Positions 1 through 8,171 of a stretch of DNA of 32,221 nt are shown here, one piece after another. The notes beneath the pieces were generated by a model. It saw only the letters and a list, made by a program, of their open reading frames with translations. It was not told the origin of the DNA and searched no databases. The position numbers and the translations under genes are program-made. The DNA lies in assembly GCA_902496665.1 (NCBI GenBank), contig CABVBU010000033.1, forward strand, positions 1-32,221, read 5' to 3'. Each line of letters begins with the position of its first letter. The stretch's first letter is position 1. The stretch is from an uncultured Clostridium sp. (GTDB lineage Bacteria > Bacillota > Clostridia > Lachnospirales > Lachnospiraceae).

Positions 1-227
1 TATCCTGAAAGAATAAAGAAAAGAAATGAACATAAAAGAGATTTGATGGATTTTCTTTTAGGAGAACAGGAAATTTTTCACCCTTGTGTTTTAATTATGA
101 ACTTTAATCGGAGAATATTCGTAAATTAAGGAAATGTTTAGTAAACGGTACAACGGTTACGATTGATTGGGCAAAAAAGCGCTATAGAGATCGGTTGATT
201 GAACTAAAGCGAGAAAAATTTATGTAG
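1..227 (+). pseudogene. C-terminal remnant of an unrecognised gene, apparently frameshifted
   Basis: Frame 1 is open from the window edge to a stop at 127-129 and encodes a basic, charged tail (residues such as RDLMDFLLGEQE followed by HPCVLIM). Frame 3 becomes open at about 108 and runs to a stop at 225-227, encoding a Lys/Arg-rich tail that contains TVTIDWAKKRYRDRL. The two pieces join naturally near position 105, which suggests one gene broken by a small indel. The family is not recognised, and the 5' part lies outside the window. Alternatively the gene simply ends at 129 and the second piece is chance. Confidence 0.35.
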
Positions 228-246
228 TTGATTGATTACTTACAGT

Positions 247-276
247 GGAGGTCCAGGTTTTGGAACCTCCATTTTT
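247..276 (+). terminator. Rho-independent terminator
   Basis: GGAGGT at 247-252 pairs with ACCTCC at 265-270, an inner CCA/TGG extends the stem, and ATTTTT follows at 271-276. It ends the remnant transcript upstream of the defence island. A second inverted repeat (AGAAGCTG 295-302 with CAGCTTCT 310-317) follows without a T tract. Confidence 0.7.
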
Positions 277-393
277 AATGGTCATGTATCAATAAGAAGC
301 TGTCGTCGGCAGCTTCTGTAGGTCGAAAAATGATACTGATTTGAGGTGGCAATCTGGTATCAAAAAATATTTGAGACAAAACGAAACAAATGC

Positions 394-422
394 TTGCACT
401 GTAATGAAACAAATGCTATAGT
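394..422 (+). promoter_or_regulatory. Sigma-A promoter of defence block A
   Basis: TTGCAC at 394-399, a 17-nt spacer, and TATAGT at 417-422 preceded by an extended -10 TGc (414-416). The predicted transcript start is near 429, downstream of the longest possible upstream start of the first gene (GTG 346). This supports ATG 466 as the true start. Confidence 0.65.
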
Positions 423-465
423 GACTGTAACAAAGCAGACAATAGCAGTGAAAGGAGATGAAACA

Positions 466-918
466 ATGTCGCTAATGTCAGAAGTTACAAACATTATCAA
501 TCAGGAGCTTAGAAACAATTCGGTATGCACAATGAAACAGATCGAAAATAGAGTACATGAAGCTAATATTGGTGTTGAGGAGAATAGTTCATTAGTTCGT
601 GCGACTTTGTATAGGATGATGGAGAAAGATCCTAAGATAAAGCGGGTTGAACGCGGAAAATATGCGATTGTAGACGAAAAAAAGAATGAAAAAGGAGAGA
701 ATGATATGACGGAGAGCCAGAGAATGGAGAGTCAGGATCAGGTAATTGAGTACTTAGCAGAGTCAAAGGAAAAGCTTAAAGAAATCATCGAGAAGCTGCA
801 GGGTGTGAAATGGTACAGAGAATCGGATGAGAACGTAGAAATGTATCGACGCAGAGGTGCAGCAGTACTGGACTACTGTGGTGATATTGCAAAAATGGCA
901 GAAAAACTTCAGTCATAA
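466..918 (+). CDS. Small winged-helix-like protein with helical tail, first gene of block A
   Basis: The protein has 150 aa from ATG 466, which has AAAGGAG at 451-457 with 8-nt spacing. Residues about 1-70 look like a winged-helix domain: helical segments with MKQIENRV and SSLVRATLYRMM, then a basic wing ending in RVERGKYAIV. Residues 80-150 are highly charged and helical, probably coiled coil. A second in-frame ATG at 706 has its own AAAGGAG (691-697) at the same 8-nt spacing, so a 70-aa C-terminal product may also be made. The gene opens a dense operon ending at 6513. A DNA-binding or operon-regulatory role is inference; no named family is recognised. Confidence 0.7.
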   Translation: MSLMSEVTNIINQELRNNSVCTMKQIENRVHEANIGVEENSSLVRATLYRMMEKDPKIKRVERGKYAIVDEKKNEKGENDMTESQRMESQDQVIEYLAESKEKLKEIIEKLQGVKWYRESDENVEMYRRRGAAVLDYCGDIAKMAEKLQS

Positions 919-932
919 TTTTTGACAATATT

Positions 933-2156
933 ATGGAGAAGCAGAAGTACAATATGTGGCAGCATCAGGACGAGGCAATTAGCTTATTCTTACAGCACAA
1001 TCGTGGTATTCTAGAGATGGCTACCGGAACCGGGAAGACTAGAACAGCGATGCGGATTATGGAAATGTTGTTGGAGAATGGAGCAATCAGCCAGATCCTG
1101 GTGGTTGCGTATGGAAATGATCTGTTAGAGCAATGGTACAGAGAGTTAATGCTTTACATGGAAAACTTGCGGATCTACCGTTGGTTTGATAGTTACAATG
1201 AAGCATTAAAGTTTCTTCTTTCTAAAACAAATAAGCTTCTTTTGGTATCAAGAGAAAGTAACAAATTGACAACAGTACTTGATAGGATGGAGCACGGAGA
1301 TTCATCGGATGAGATGAAACAGCGTACACTTCTTGTTTTTGACGAAGTCCATGGAGCCGGATCAAAACAGTTCCGAGAGATGCTGAAAGGCCGTCTTGCG
1401 GCATATTGCTTTTGCTTAGGCCTCAGCGCAACTCCTGTAAGGGTGTTTGATCCGGAGGGAACGGAATTTATCACAACAGAAATCGGTCCGGTAATCTATT
1501 CTTACGGGCTTCAGGAGGCAATTCAGGCAGGAATTCTCTGCAGTTTTTCCTATATACCAATTCCATACGAACTGACTGGCGAAGAAAAGCAGAAAAAGAA
1601 GAAGTTGATCGCAGCGTTTGAGGCCAGAAAGAAGAATGGTGATCCGGTCGCAGAAGAGGAACTGTATCGGGAGCTTGCGAGAGTCAATAAACTTGCGGAG
1701 AATAAGCTGGTTCTGTTTCGGAATTATCTGGAGAGACATCCGGAGATACTGGATCACTGTATCATGTTTGTTGAAACAAGGGAGTATGGAGCGAAACTTC
1801 AGCGGATCCTTATGGAACATACGTATCAGTTTCATACATATTATGCGGAGGATGACAAAAAAAATCTGCTTCGCTTCGCAAGAGGAGAGATCAGGTGTCT
1901 TATCACATGCCGAAAGATCTCGGAGGGAATTGATATACGATCGGTAAAAAATATTGTTTTGTTTTCGTCAGACAGAGGTCATCTTGTTACAACACAGCGG
2001 ATCGGGCGAAGCCTTAGAAGAAATCCTGATGATCCGGATAAGATAGCCTGTGTGGTGGATTTTATCTGTGAGAGTGGAAATGATACGACAGCGGATGAAG
2101 AACGGAAAGAATGGCTTTCGGATCTTGCAAAGGTGAGAAGGAGGGATTCAGAGTGA
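933..2156 (+). CDS. SF2 DEAD/DEAH-type helicase
   Basis: This 407-aa superfamily 2 helicase has an N-terminal MWQHQDEAI motif that fits a Q-like element, Walker A MATGTGKT in motif I, DEVHG in motif II, LGLSATP in motif III, and QRIGRSLRR in motif VI. Two RecA-like lobes are present with no extra nuclease or methylase domain, which is short for a restriction-subunit helicase. It should translocate on DNA using ATP. No good ribosome binding site precedes ATG 933; the in-frame ATG at 954 (GGAGAA at 935-940) is a possible alternative start. The last 4 nt overlap the next gene (GTGA), implying translational coupling. Related SF2 proteins occur in type I/III restriction, DISARM and Dnd-linked systems; the partner here is probably the SMC-like ATPase two genes on. 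Confidence 0.9.
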   Translation: MEKQKYNMWQHQDEAISLFLQHNRGILEMATGTGKTRTAMRIMEMLLENGAISQILVVAYGNDLLEQWYRELMLYMENLRIYRWFDSYNEALKFLLSKTNKLLLVSRESNKLTTVLDRMEHGDSSDEMKQRTLLVFDEVHGAGSKQFREMLKGRLAAYCFCLGLSATPVRVFDPEGTEFITTEIGPVIYSYGLQEAIQAGILCSFSYIPIPYELTGEEKQKKKKLIAAFEARKKNGDPVAEEELYRELARVNKLAENKLVLFRNYLERHPEILDHCIMFVETREYGAKLQRILMEHTYQFHTYYAEDDKKNLLRFARGEIRCLITCRKISEGIDIRSVKNIVLFSSDRGHLVTTQRIGRSLRRNPDDPDKIACVVDFICESGNDTTADEERKEWLSDLAKVRRRDSE

Positions 2157-2338
2157 AGCTATATCAGGAATTGAAAGATGCGATAGCGGATGCAGCGGGC
2201 GAAATGGAAGAAAGTGCTGAATTCCGCAAGCTTTTTTCAAAGTTGGTTGAGAACTATATGAATGGTATGGGATCAGGAGCGGAGATCGTGAATGTGATCG
2301 AACGGATCGAGTGGACGGAGGAATCGGATGAGAATTAG
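2153..2338 (+). CDS. 61-aa acidic protein of the CxC-ATPase module
   Basis: It starts at GTG 2153 after an AAGGAGGG site near 2138-2145, overlaps the helicase stop by 4 nt and the following ATPase start by 11 nt. The product is acidic and helical (LYQELKDAIADAAGEMEES, then FRKLFSKLVENYMNG). It has no cysteines or membrane segment. Small proteins of this sort sit beside CxC-hook ATPases in DNA-modification islands (from memory, not checked). A role as an adaptor or obligate partner of the ATPase is inference from the tight coupling. Confidence 0.7.
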   Translation: MKLYQELKDAIADAAGEMEESAEFRKLFSKLVENYMNGMGSGAEIVNVIERIEWTEESDEN

Positions 2339-4247
2339 GATTCTTGGCTGGGAGTATGAGAATATCCGCCGTATGAATAAACTGCGGGTGGACTTAAGAC
2401 AGAAAGACGGAAGTGTTTATCCAAACACGCTGTTAATGATGTCAAATGGAGCGGGAAAGACGACAACGCTGCATCTGATCCGCGCAGTGCTGAGCGGAAA
2501 CGCTGTATACTGGAAGGAACGGGAAGTGAGAAGTTTTCGCCCGGTGGGATCTGATGTCACGGATGGATATTTTCTGCTTCGTATGGAATTTGACGGAGAA
2601 ATCTACTGCCATATTCTTCACTTAGACTACGAAGATGGACGCGCCTGGTATGAGACGAGCAGCGCAGCGTTTAATGGGTACGAAGAAGGCCGCCAGATGC
2701 CGTATCAGCTGCGCGGTATCATAGATTACGATGGATTTGTAAACCGCTTTGTTTTTGATGGCGAGCAGGCGAAAAAGACATTAAACAGTGGAAGTACAGA
2801 GGCAGAGAATGCGATCGTTTATCTGTATCAATTAAATAAACTGGATGAGTTGTGCGGGGAGATCGACCGGCTGGTACAGGAAAAACAGGAACAGAATTCT
2901 GGCGGAGCAACCAAGAGAAGTGTAAAGGTATACAAAGGAAAAATGGAACGCCGGGAGCAGGTCTACAAAAATTTGGTGCTGAAGAAAGACGATTTACAGC
3001 AAGAACTAAAAAAGATGTTGGACATACGGGCCCAGTATGAGAAAAAATATCAGGATATCGTTTCCATGGACCGCAAACTCCAGGAAGAGCAGGAGCGCCT
3101 GCACAGAGAAAAAAAGGAAAAGCGGGATGAAATCCGCGGAACAATGGCGGAACTGATGGCGGCCATGAAAAAACCGTATAATCTGCAGCTGAATCTCCAT
3201 ACAAGATTGAAGGGGCTTGTCGAAAATCTTCAGACATTAAAGCTGCCAAAGACCACAGCGCGGGAGTTCTTTAATGAGCTGGCGGCATCAAAGGAGTGTA
3301 TCTGTGGGCGCTGTATCGGGGAGAAAGAACGGAAAAGGATCCTGGAGAAGGCGGAGGAATACCTTGGAGAAGATTCTCTTGTCGTTGTAAACGCAATTAA
3401 GAATGCACTGAGAGAATATGAAAGGGATGATACCTGTATCACACTCAAAGAGCAGCTGAAAAAACAGATCTCTGATTCGGATGAACTGGAAGCAGGATTA
3501 AATCGTTTGGCAATCCGTCTTGCGGAAAAAGGCTATGAAGATGCTCTGAAGATCCAAAATGAGATGAAAGATCTTGAAAAAAAGATCAGTGAGAGCAAAA
3601 AAAATCTTACACAACTTACAGAAAAGCCTACGATAAATAACACGGCGTTGAATGCAGATAATAACATCCATCTTGCATATCGTGAGTGGCAGGATGCAAG
3701 AGACAGTTATTTGAAAGCAAACGGAACTTACCAGTTTACGAAAAAAGCAGAAAAGATGACAGAGTATGTGAGACGTGTGAGAAGAAATACACTGGACAGC
3801 CTGAAAGAATATATGGTAAGGGAAACGAACAGAAAGCTTGTGGATCTGATCGACAGTGACCAGGTCGTAATTCGGAAGATCGACGGATACCTTGTTTTAG
3901 ATGGAAAAGACGGCGCAAGTGAAGGTCAGACGCTGGCGGTTGCATATGCGTATATCGGAACGTTGTTCGAGCATTCCAGGTTTGAATTTCCGTTCATCGT
4001 GGATTCCCCTGCGGCACCTATGGACTTAAGTGTAAGGCGTGAAGTGGCAGAAGTACTTCCGAAACTGTTTGGACAGACGGTTATTTTTGTGACATCAGGA
4101 GAGAAAAAAGGATTTGCGGAAATATTTTTCAAACGGGATGATGTCCAGTATCTGACGATTAAAGGAAGAAAAAATGAACCGTTAGAGCTCTATTGTGGCC
4201 GGGAAGTATTTGAGGCATATCAGGAAGCCGGAAAGGAGGAGAAGTAA
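2328..4247 (+). CDS. SMC/Rad50-like AAA ATPase with CxCxxC hook
   Basis: The 639-aa protein has the head-coil-coil-head layout of Rad50 and DndD. A Walker A (SNGAGKTTT, residues 39-47) has Met instead of the usual first Gly at residue 38. Long coiled coils span about 175-300 and 370-480. A cysteine cluster C324-x-C326-x2-C329 sits at the apex where Rad50 has its zinc hook. The signature-like ASEGQTLAVAYAY and Walker B FIVDSPAAPMD (D559) lie near the C-terminus. The DSP motif replaces the usual DE, as in DndD (DTP). It is likely a DNA-loading ATPase of a defence complex with the flanking small proteins and the helicase. It differs in sequence from the DndD encoded at 11853, so it is a second, separate SMC-like protein of the island. 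Confidence 0.85.
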   Translation: MRIRILGWEYENIRRMNKLRVDLRQKDGSVYPNTLLMMSNGAGKTTTLHLIRAVLSGNAVYWKEREVRSFRPVGSDVTDGYFLLRMEFDGEIYCHILHLDYEDGRAWYETSSAAFNGYEEGRQMPYQLRGIIDYDGFVNRFVFDGEQAKKTLNSGSTEAENAIVYLYQLNKLDELCGEIDRLVQEKQEQNSGGATKRSVKVYKGKMERREQVYKNLVLKKDDLQQELKKMLDIRAQYEKKYQDIVSMDRKLQEEQERLHREKKEKRDEIRGTMAELMAAMKKPYNLQLNLHTRLKGLVENLQTLKLPKTTAREFFNELAASKECICGRCIGEKERKRILEKAEEYLGEDSLVVVNAIKNALREYERDDTCITLKEQLKKQISDSDELEAGLNRLAIRLAEKGYEDALKIQNEMKDLEKKISESKKNLTQLTEKPTINNTALNADNNIHLAYREWQDARDSYLKANGTYQFTKKAEKMTEYVRRVRRNTLDSLKEYMVRETNRKLVDLIDSDQVVIRKIDGYLVLDGKDGASEGQTLAVAYAYIGTLFEHSRFEFPFIVDSPAAPMDLSVRREVAEVLPKLFGQTVIFVTSGEKKGFAEIFFKRDDVQYLTIKGRKNEPLELYCGREVFEAYQEAGKEEK

Positions 4248-4729
4248 TGCCGTTTTTCTTACCAAGGAAGTGCAAAAAGTTTTTTGCGGATATTTTTGAC
4301 TCGAAAAATAGAGATGGCACAAAGCTGAAGCTGTATTTTGACGAATATTATTACTGCTTGATGGTGGGATTGGCAGCAGGAAAATATGATGCAGACGCGG
4401 AGCTGGAAAAATCGGAGATTACAGACTCTTATCCGGAAGAATATGCAGAAAGCCGTGACTATATTGCGGGGCTATTGTTGGCGACGGAGCGTCAGAGACG
4501 GGGGATTCCTGAAGGAGATGGAAGCGCACTGGAACAGCTGATGACGGAATATGTGGACGCTACGTCAAAGACACATCTGAGTGCAGCCGGAGAGCGAAGG
4601 TTGAACCAGTATGCGGCCTGGGGAATGGAGATCATTCTGGATGCTATGATGCATCCAGTACGGTTGGAGGAATTTCTTGTGGATTATTTGGATGCGTTCC
4701 AGACAGGGAGGTTTACAGACGAAAAATGA
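4247..4729 (+). CDS. Uncharacterised 160-aa protein of block A
   Basis: The start ATG overlaps the ATPase stop by 1 nt (TAATG), and its stop overlaps the next gene by 4 nt (ATGA), so it is almost certainly translated as part of the complex-encoding operon. The protein is rich in aromatic and acidic residues. A notable stretch LKLYFDEYYYCLMVGLAAG occurs near residues 28-46, followed by helical segments to the C-terminus. No catalytic motif, cysteine cluster or membrane segment is seen. It is placed where DndE lies relative to DndD in dnd operons and has a similar size, but I see no convincing DndE sequence motif. Confidence 0.75.
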   Translation: MPFFLPRKCKKFFADIFDSKNRDGTKLKLYFDEYYYCLMVGLAAGKYDADAELEKSEITDSYPEEYAESRDYIAGLLLATERQRRGIPEGDGSALEQLMTEYVDATSKTHLSAAGERRLNQYAAWGMEIILDAMMHPVRLEEFLVDYLDAFQTGRFTDEK

Positions 4730-6513
4730 GTGAAAAACCAACGATAAGCTCTTTTGATATGACGGTGAAATGTGTGGTAGCTGAAAGGAGCTTCCTCTTT
4801 TATGTTCCGAACTATCAGAGACATTATGTATGGACGGAGAAGGAAGTTGCTGCTTTCTTAAAAGACGGAGAATTCTGTTGGAACAGAATGCGGGAGGCAG
4901 GAGAGAAGTTTCAGCATTTCACAGGCCAGCTGATCCTGCGCGAGACGGGTAAGGATAAATCCTGCCATGCCATGATGGAGATAGTAGACGGACAACAAAG
5001 ATTGACTACTTTCACCCAGGTAGTGACTGCGGCGATAAGAGTCATGCGGGCACGCGGAGTGCCGGAAAAAAGATGTGAGGAACTGATTGGGCAGTACTTA
5101 TTTAAAGAAAACGGACAATATCAGGTCCTGACATTGTCGAAACAGGATGAAGCGGTCTGGGAGGGAATCCTTGATCTGGAGCAGGACCCGCAGAAGATAA
5201 AAGCAGAGGGCGAATCACAGACCCGTCTTTTAAATGCGGAGAAGCAGATCCGGGGATACTTTGAGGGCCTGACAGAGGGAAAAGGTGAGCAGGAGACATA
5301 CGAGATCTTGAGTTCCTATGTGGAGGCGATGGCGTCCTGCTTTCAGGTAGTTATGTTGAAAACAGATAAGCCTGGTTATACATATGCCCTCTACCAGATC
5401 GTCAATGACAGAGGAATTCCGCTGACATCGGGCGAGCTTTTGAAGGCGAGAACGATGGAACTTTTAAATGATAAGCCGGACCTGGCGAAACGGGCAGAAG
5501 AAATGTGGAATGATATTCTCTCGGATCCAGGAAAGGCAACAGACCAGTATCTGGTATGGAACTATGCGGCAGTCCTTGGAAGACAGATGGAGGCCAGGAC
5601 GGCAGTTCCTGCGCATGAACAGTATGAGCATCAGATCTTCAAATGCTGGAATAAGCGAATTTTATCGGAGATCGAGCAGAAGCATCTGTTTGATGAACTG
5701 GAACAGCTTCATATCAATGTCACGAGAATGCGGGTACTGGAAAAAGGCCTGATGACTCCGGAAAGAAGTATTGGAAAGTCGACAAAGATCATGTATGAGG
5801 CGCTTATTTCCACACTGAAGAATACCAGTGTAATTCCGCTTTATTTAAAGATCCTGGAGATGGATGCACGGGCTGTTGATAGTACGCTCGAGAAGATCAC
5901 TCCATTGCTTGCGAAGGCGTTCTTTATGGCAAAGACCGTAGGCGGCCTTCATGATGAGGCAATCAGCAAATGCTATATGGAGATATGGAAGAAGATCGGC
6001 AGAAGCCATGCGGATATCACGGAAATTGAGGCGGATCTGAAACGATTGCTGGATAGGGAGAACTGCAGGAATACTTTCTTTACACGAATCAATGAGGAGG
6101 TCTATTCGAAAGGCAGTGTGGGCAGCAAAAAGGCGAAGTTTCTGCTACTGATGCTGGAAATCGACCACTGGCAGTGTGCAGGAAGCGGAAAGGACGGGGC
6201 AGAAGAAGATTCGGTACAGATCGATATAGGCAAGCTTTCTATTGAACACATACTTCCGGAAGAAGTGGATGAAAGAGAAGTCAGCAAACAATTTTATAAT
6301 TCCATACATCGGATCGGAAATCTGACATTACTGGGGCGAAAATTAAACAGCCGGCAGAGAAATAAACCTTTTGAGGATAAGGCAGAAATATATAAAGAAT
6401 CTCCGTATTGGGTTACAAGACATGTCGGGGCTTTGAAAAAATGGACATGGACAGAGTTTAAAGAACGACAGAATCAGATGCAGACCGATTATAAGAGAAT
6501 TTTTAATCTGTAA
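4726..6513 (+). CDS. DUF262 + DUF1524 (GmrSD/SspE-type) restriction nuclease
   Basis: The 595-aa protein has an N-terminal DUF262 (ParB/Srx-like NTPase) domain with the modification-sensing PNYQRHYVW motif (Q31, R32) and the catalytic DGQQR motif (D88-R92). The C-terminal DUF1524 HNH nuclease domain has IEHILPEE (H508) and RIGNLTLLGRKLN (N532, N541). GmrSD cuts glucosylated phage DNA, and SspE, with the same DUF262-DUF1524 order, is stimulated by phosphorothioates and nicks unprotected phage DNA. The proximity to dndCDEA makes an SspE-like effector role plausible, but that is inference. It is translationally coupled to the preceding unknown gene and ends block A. Confidence 0.88.
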   Translation: MSEKPTISSFDMTVKCVVAERSFLFYVPNYQRHYVWTEKEVAAFLKDGEFCWNRMREAGEKFQHFTGQLILRETGKDKSCHAMMEIVDGQQRLTTFTQVVTAAIRVMRARGVPEKRCEELIGQYLFKENGQYQVLTLSKQDEAVWEGILDLEQDPQKIKAEGESQTRLLNAEKQIRGYFEGLTEGKGEQETYEILSSYVEAMASCFQVVMLKTDKPGYTYALYQIVNDRGIPLTSGELLKARTMELLNDKPDLAKRAEEMWNDILSDPGKATDQYLVWNYAAVLGRQMEARTAVPAHEQYEHQIFKCWNKRILSEIEQKHLFDELEQLHINVTRMRVLEKGLMTPERSIGKSTKIMYEALISTLKNTSVIPLYLKILEMDARAVDSTLEKITPLLAKAFFMAKTVGGLHDEAISKCYMEIWKKIGRSHADITEIEADLKRLLDRENCRNTFFTRINEEVYSKGSVGSKKAKFLLLMLEIDHWQCAGSGKDGAEEDSVQIDIGKLSIEHILPEEVDEREVSKQFYNSIHRIGNLTLLGRKLNSRQRNKPFEDKAEIYKESPYWVTRHVGALKKWTWTEFKERQNQMQTDYKRIFNL

Positions 6514-6532
6514 CGATAGGATAAAGCAGCTG

Positions 6533-6562
6533 CGCGGCATACACAAAAGAGTGTATGCCGCG
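6533..6562 (+). terminator. Strong hairpin after block A
   Basis: A perfect 12-bp stem, CGCGGCATACAC (6533-6544) with GTGTATGCCGCG (6551-6562), has loop AAAAGA. Only TTT follows, so termination may be partial. It separates block A from the promoter of block B. Confidence 0.5.
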
Positions 6563-6610
6563 TTTGCTGCTATACACATAAAAACTGCTGATGCAGATCA
6601 GACAGTCCAA

Positions 6611-6639
6611 TAGACAAGCATCCCCCGATATGTTAAGAT
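6611..6639 (+). promoter_or_regulatory. Sigma-A promoter of block B
   Basis: TAGACA (6611-6616), a 17-nt spacer and TAAGAT (6634-6639) with extended TGt at 6631-6633. The predicted start is near 6646, 22 nt before ATG 6668. Confidence 0.6.
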
Positions 6640-6667
6640 AAGGTTACTTGGAAACGGAGATGAGCAT

Positions 6668-8170
6668 ATGGATCAGGATCAGAAAAATATTCAGGATATG
6701 GATGGAAAAAAGTATAGGACAACATCGTGGACAAAGATGGGTGCGGATGATAATTTTGCTGAAAAGAAGATAGATACCGCGTTGATGAATTACGGAATGT
6801 CAATTGTACCTCAGGATATTATTCCATTTTTCGTGCATGAGGAATTGGAAATGGGCGATCAGATTAAGCTGACTCTGGAATATGGCTCATTTACATATGA
6901 GGGCAGTATTCAGAAAATTCGGCCGGGCGGACAGATGCGGATGAGGTATGAGACCGCTTTAAAAAAACAGTTGGAAGCCAATCCGATCTATGGATTGGGT
7001 TCAAAAATCCAATTTTGGCGTCTGGATGAGAATGAATACAGGATATATGTCGTACAGGAAGACGAAGAGATCATTCTTGAGGATGAAATGGATCTGAATG
7101 AGCTTCGTTATGACGGAGAAAGTCCTATTTTCGAGAGTGTATCAGTCACGAAAAAGGATTTTTCTATTTATGAGTTGTCACGACGCTATGATAAACAGAA
7201 ACTTATTCTGGAAGTTGGATTTCAGCGGCGTGATGTCTGGAAACTGAAGCAGAAGTGTGAGCTTGTGGAAAGTGTACTGATGGGGCTTCCTTTGCCGGTA
7301 ATATACTTAAAACAGCAGGAAGACGCGTCGTATGTTGTAGTGGATGGAAAACAAAGACTTTCAGCTCTTTTCTCATATATGCGGGGAGATTTTGCCCTGA
7401 CAGGGCTAAAGATCCTTACTGATCTGAATGGAAAGAAATTTGATCAGCTTGTGGACAATCTGTCTATCTATCAATCACAGCTTGAGGACTATCAGTTTTC
7501 AGCCCATGTGATCCTGCCTCCAACGCCGGATGAAATATTGTTTGATATTTTTGACCGTGTAAACCGTGGAGGAACCCAGCTGAATAAGATGGAAATCCGG
7601 AATGCGATCTATAATGGAAGAGGCCTGGATATGCTGATCTCGATTGCAAAGACAAGGGAGTTTGAAAAGGCAACAAGGATTTTGTCTGAGAGAGATATCA
7701 GAATGAAAGGCTTGTATTTGTTGACGCGATCAGCGGCGTTCAATCTGCATTATACTGGCAGGCTGACGGGAAAAGATGGATATCAGTTTAAGGGCGACAT
7801 GGATAAATTACAGGGAAGGGCGCTGAGATATTTGAACGCTTTTTCGGAAAGCAGTCTTTCTGCTTATAAAGAAGAAACGGTAAAAGACTTGCAGAGAATT
7901 TATGAGGTTTTGGGACCAAACGCATTCCGGAAGGAATTTGACGAATCAAAACCGATTAATATGAATATGTTTGAAACATTAATGTATTTTATGATGAAGG
8001 TTCGAAAAAGGGAGTTTTTATTTACCGGAGAGGAATTAAAAAAGAAGATCCTGGATAAATTAAAAGAGGAAGAATATGCTCAGAATATTGGAGCCAGAAA
8101 GGATTCCCTGGAAAAAATAAACGCGAGATTTGCGGTGATGGATGATTTGATTGAAGAGGTGTGCAGATAA
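6668..8170 (+). CDS. DUF262 protein lacking the DUF1524 nuclease domain
   Basis: The 500-aa protein starts at ATG 6668 with GGAGA 8 nt upstream. Residues 1 to about 150 form a separate N-terminal domain with beta-rich stretches (MGDQIKLTLEYGSFTYEG) that I do not recognise. DUF262 follows, with VGFQRRDVW (Q186, R187) and VVDGKQRLSAL (D226-R230). The C-terminal third is helical and charged, without an HxxP/HNH pattern, so no DUF1524 nuclease is visible, unlike the gene at 4726. By family knowledge the DUF262 domain hydrolyses NTP and senses modified DNA. The nuclease could be supplied in trans. It is followed after 1 nt by the AAA ATPase. Confidence 0.85.
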   Translation: MDQDQKNIQDMDGKKYRTTSWTKMGADDNFAEKKIDTALMNYGMSIVPQDIIPFFVHEELEMGDQIKLTLEYGSFTYEGSIQKIRPGGQMRMRYETALKKQLEANPIYGLGSKIQFWRLDENEYRIYVVQEDEEIILEDEMDLNELRYDGESPIFESVSVTKKDFSIYELSRRYDKQKLILEVGFQRRDVWKLKQKCELVESVLMGLPLPVIYLKQQEDASYVVVDGKQRLSALFSYMRGDFALTGLKILTDLNGKKFDQLVDNLSIYQSQLEDYQFSAHVILPPTPDEILFDIFDRVNRGGTQLNKMEIRNAIYNGRGLDMLISIAKTREFEKATRILSERDIRMKGLYLLTRSAAFNLHYTGRLTGKDGYQFKGDMDKLQGRALRYLNAFSESSLSAYKEETVKDLQRIYEVLGPNAFRKEFDESKPINMNMFETLMYFMMKVRKREFLFTGEELKKKILDKLKEEEYAQNIGARKDSLEKINARFAVMDDLIEEVCR

Positions 8171-8171
8171 T

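Noticed and set aside
346..465. Upstream extension of the first gene to GTG 346
   Set aside because: A promoter (394-422) lies inside it, and ATG 466 has the strong ribosome binding site.
2719..3249. 176-codon antisense ORF within the CxC ATPase gene
   Set aside because: It lies wholly antisense to a gene with clear motifs, and its Pro/Ser/Leu-rich composition is that of a shadow frame.
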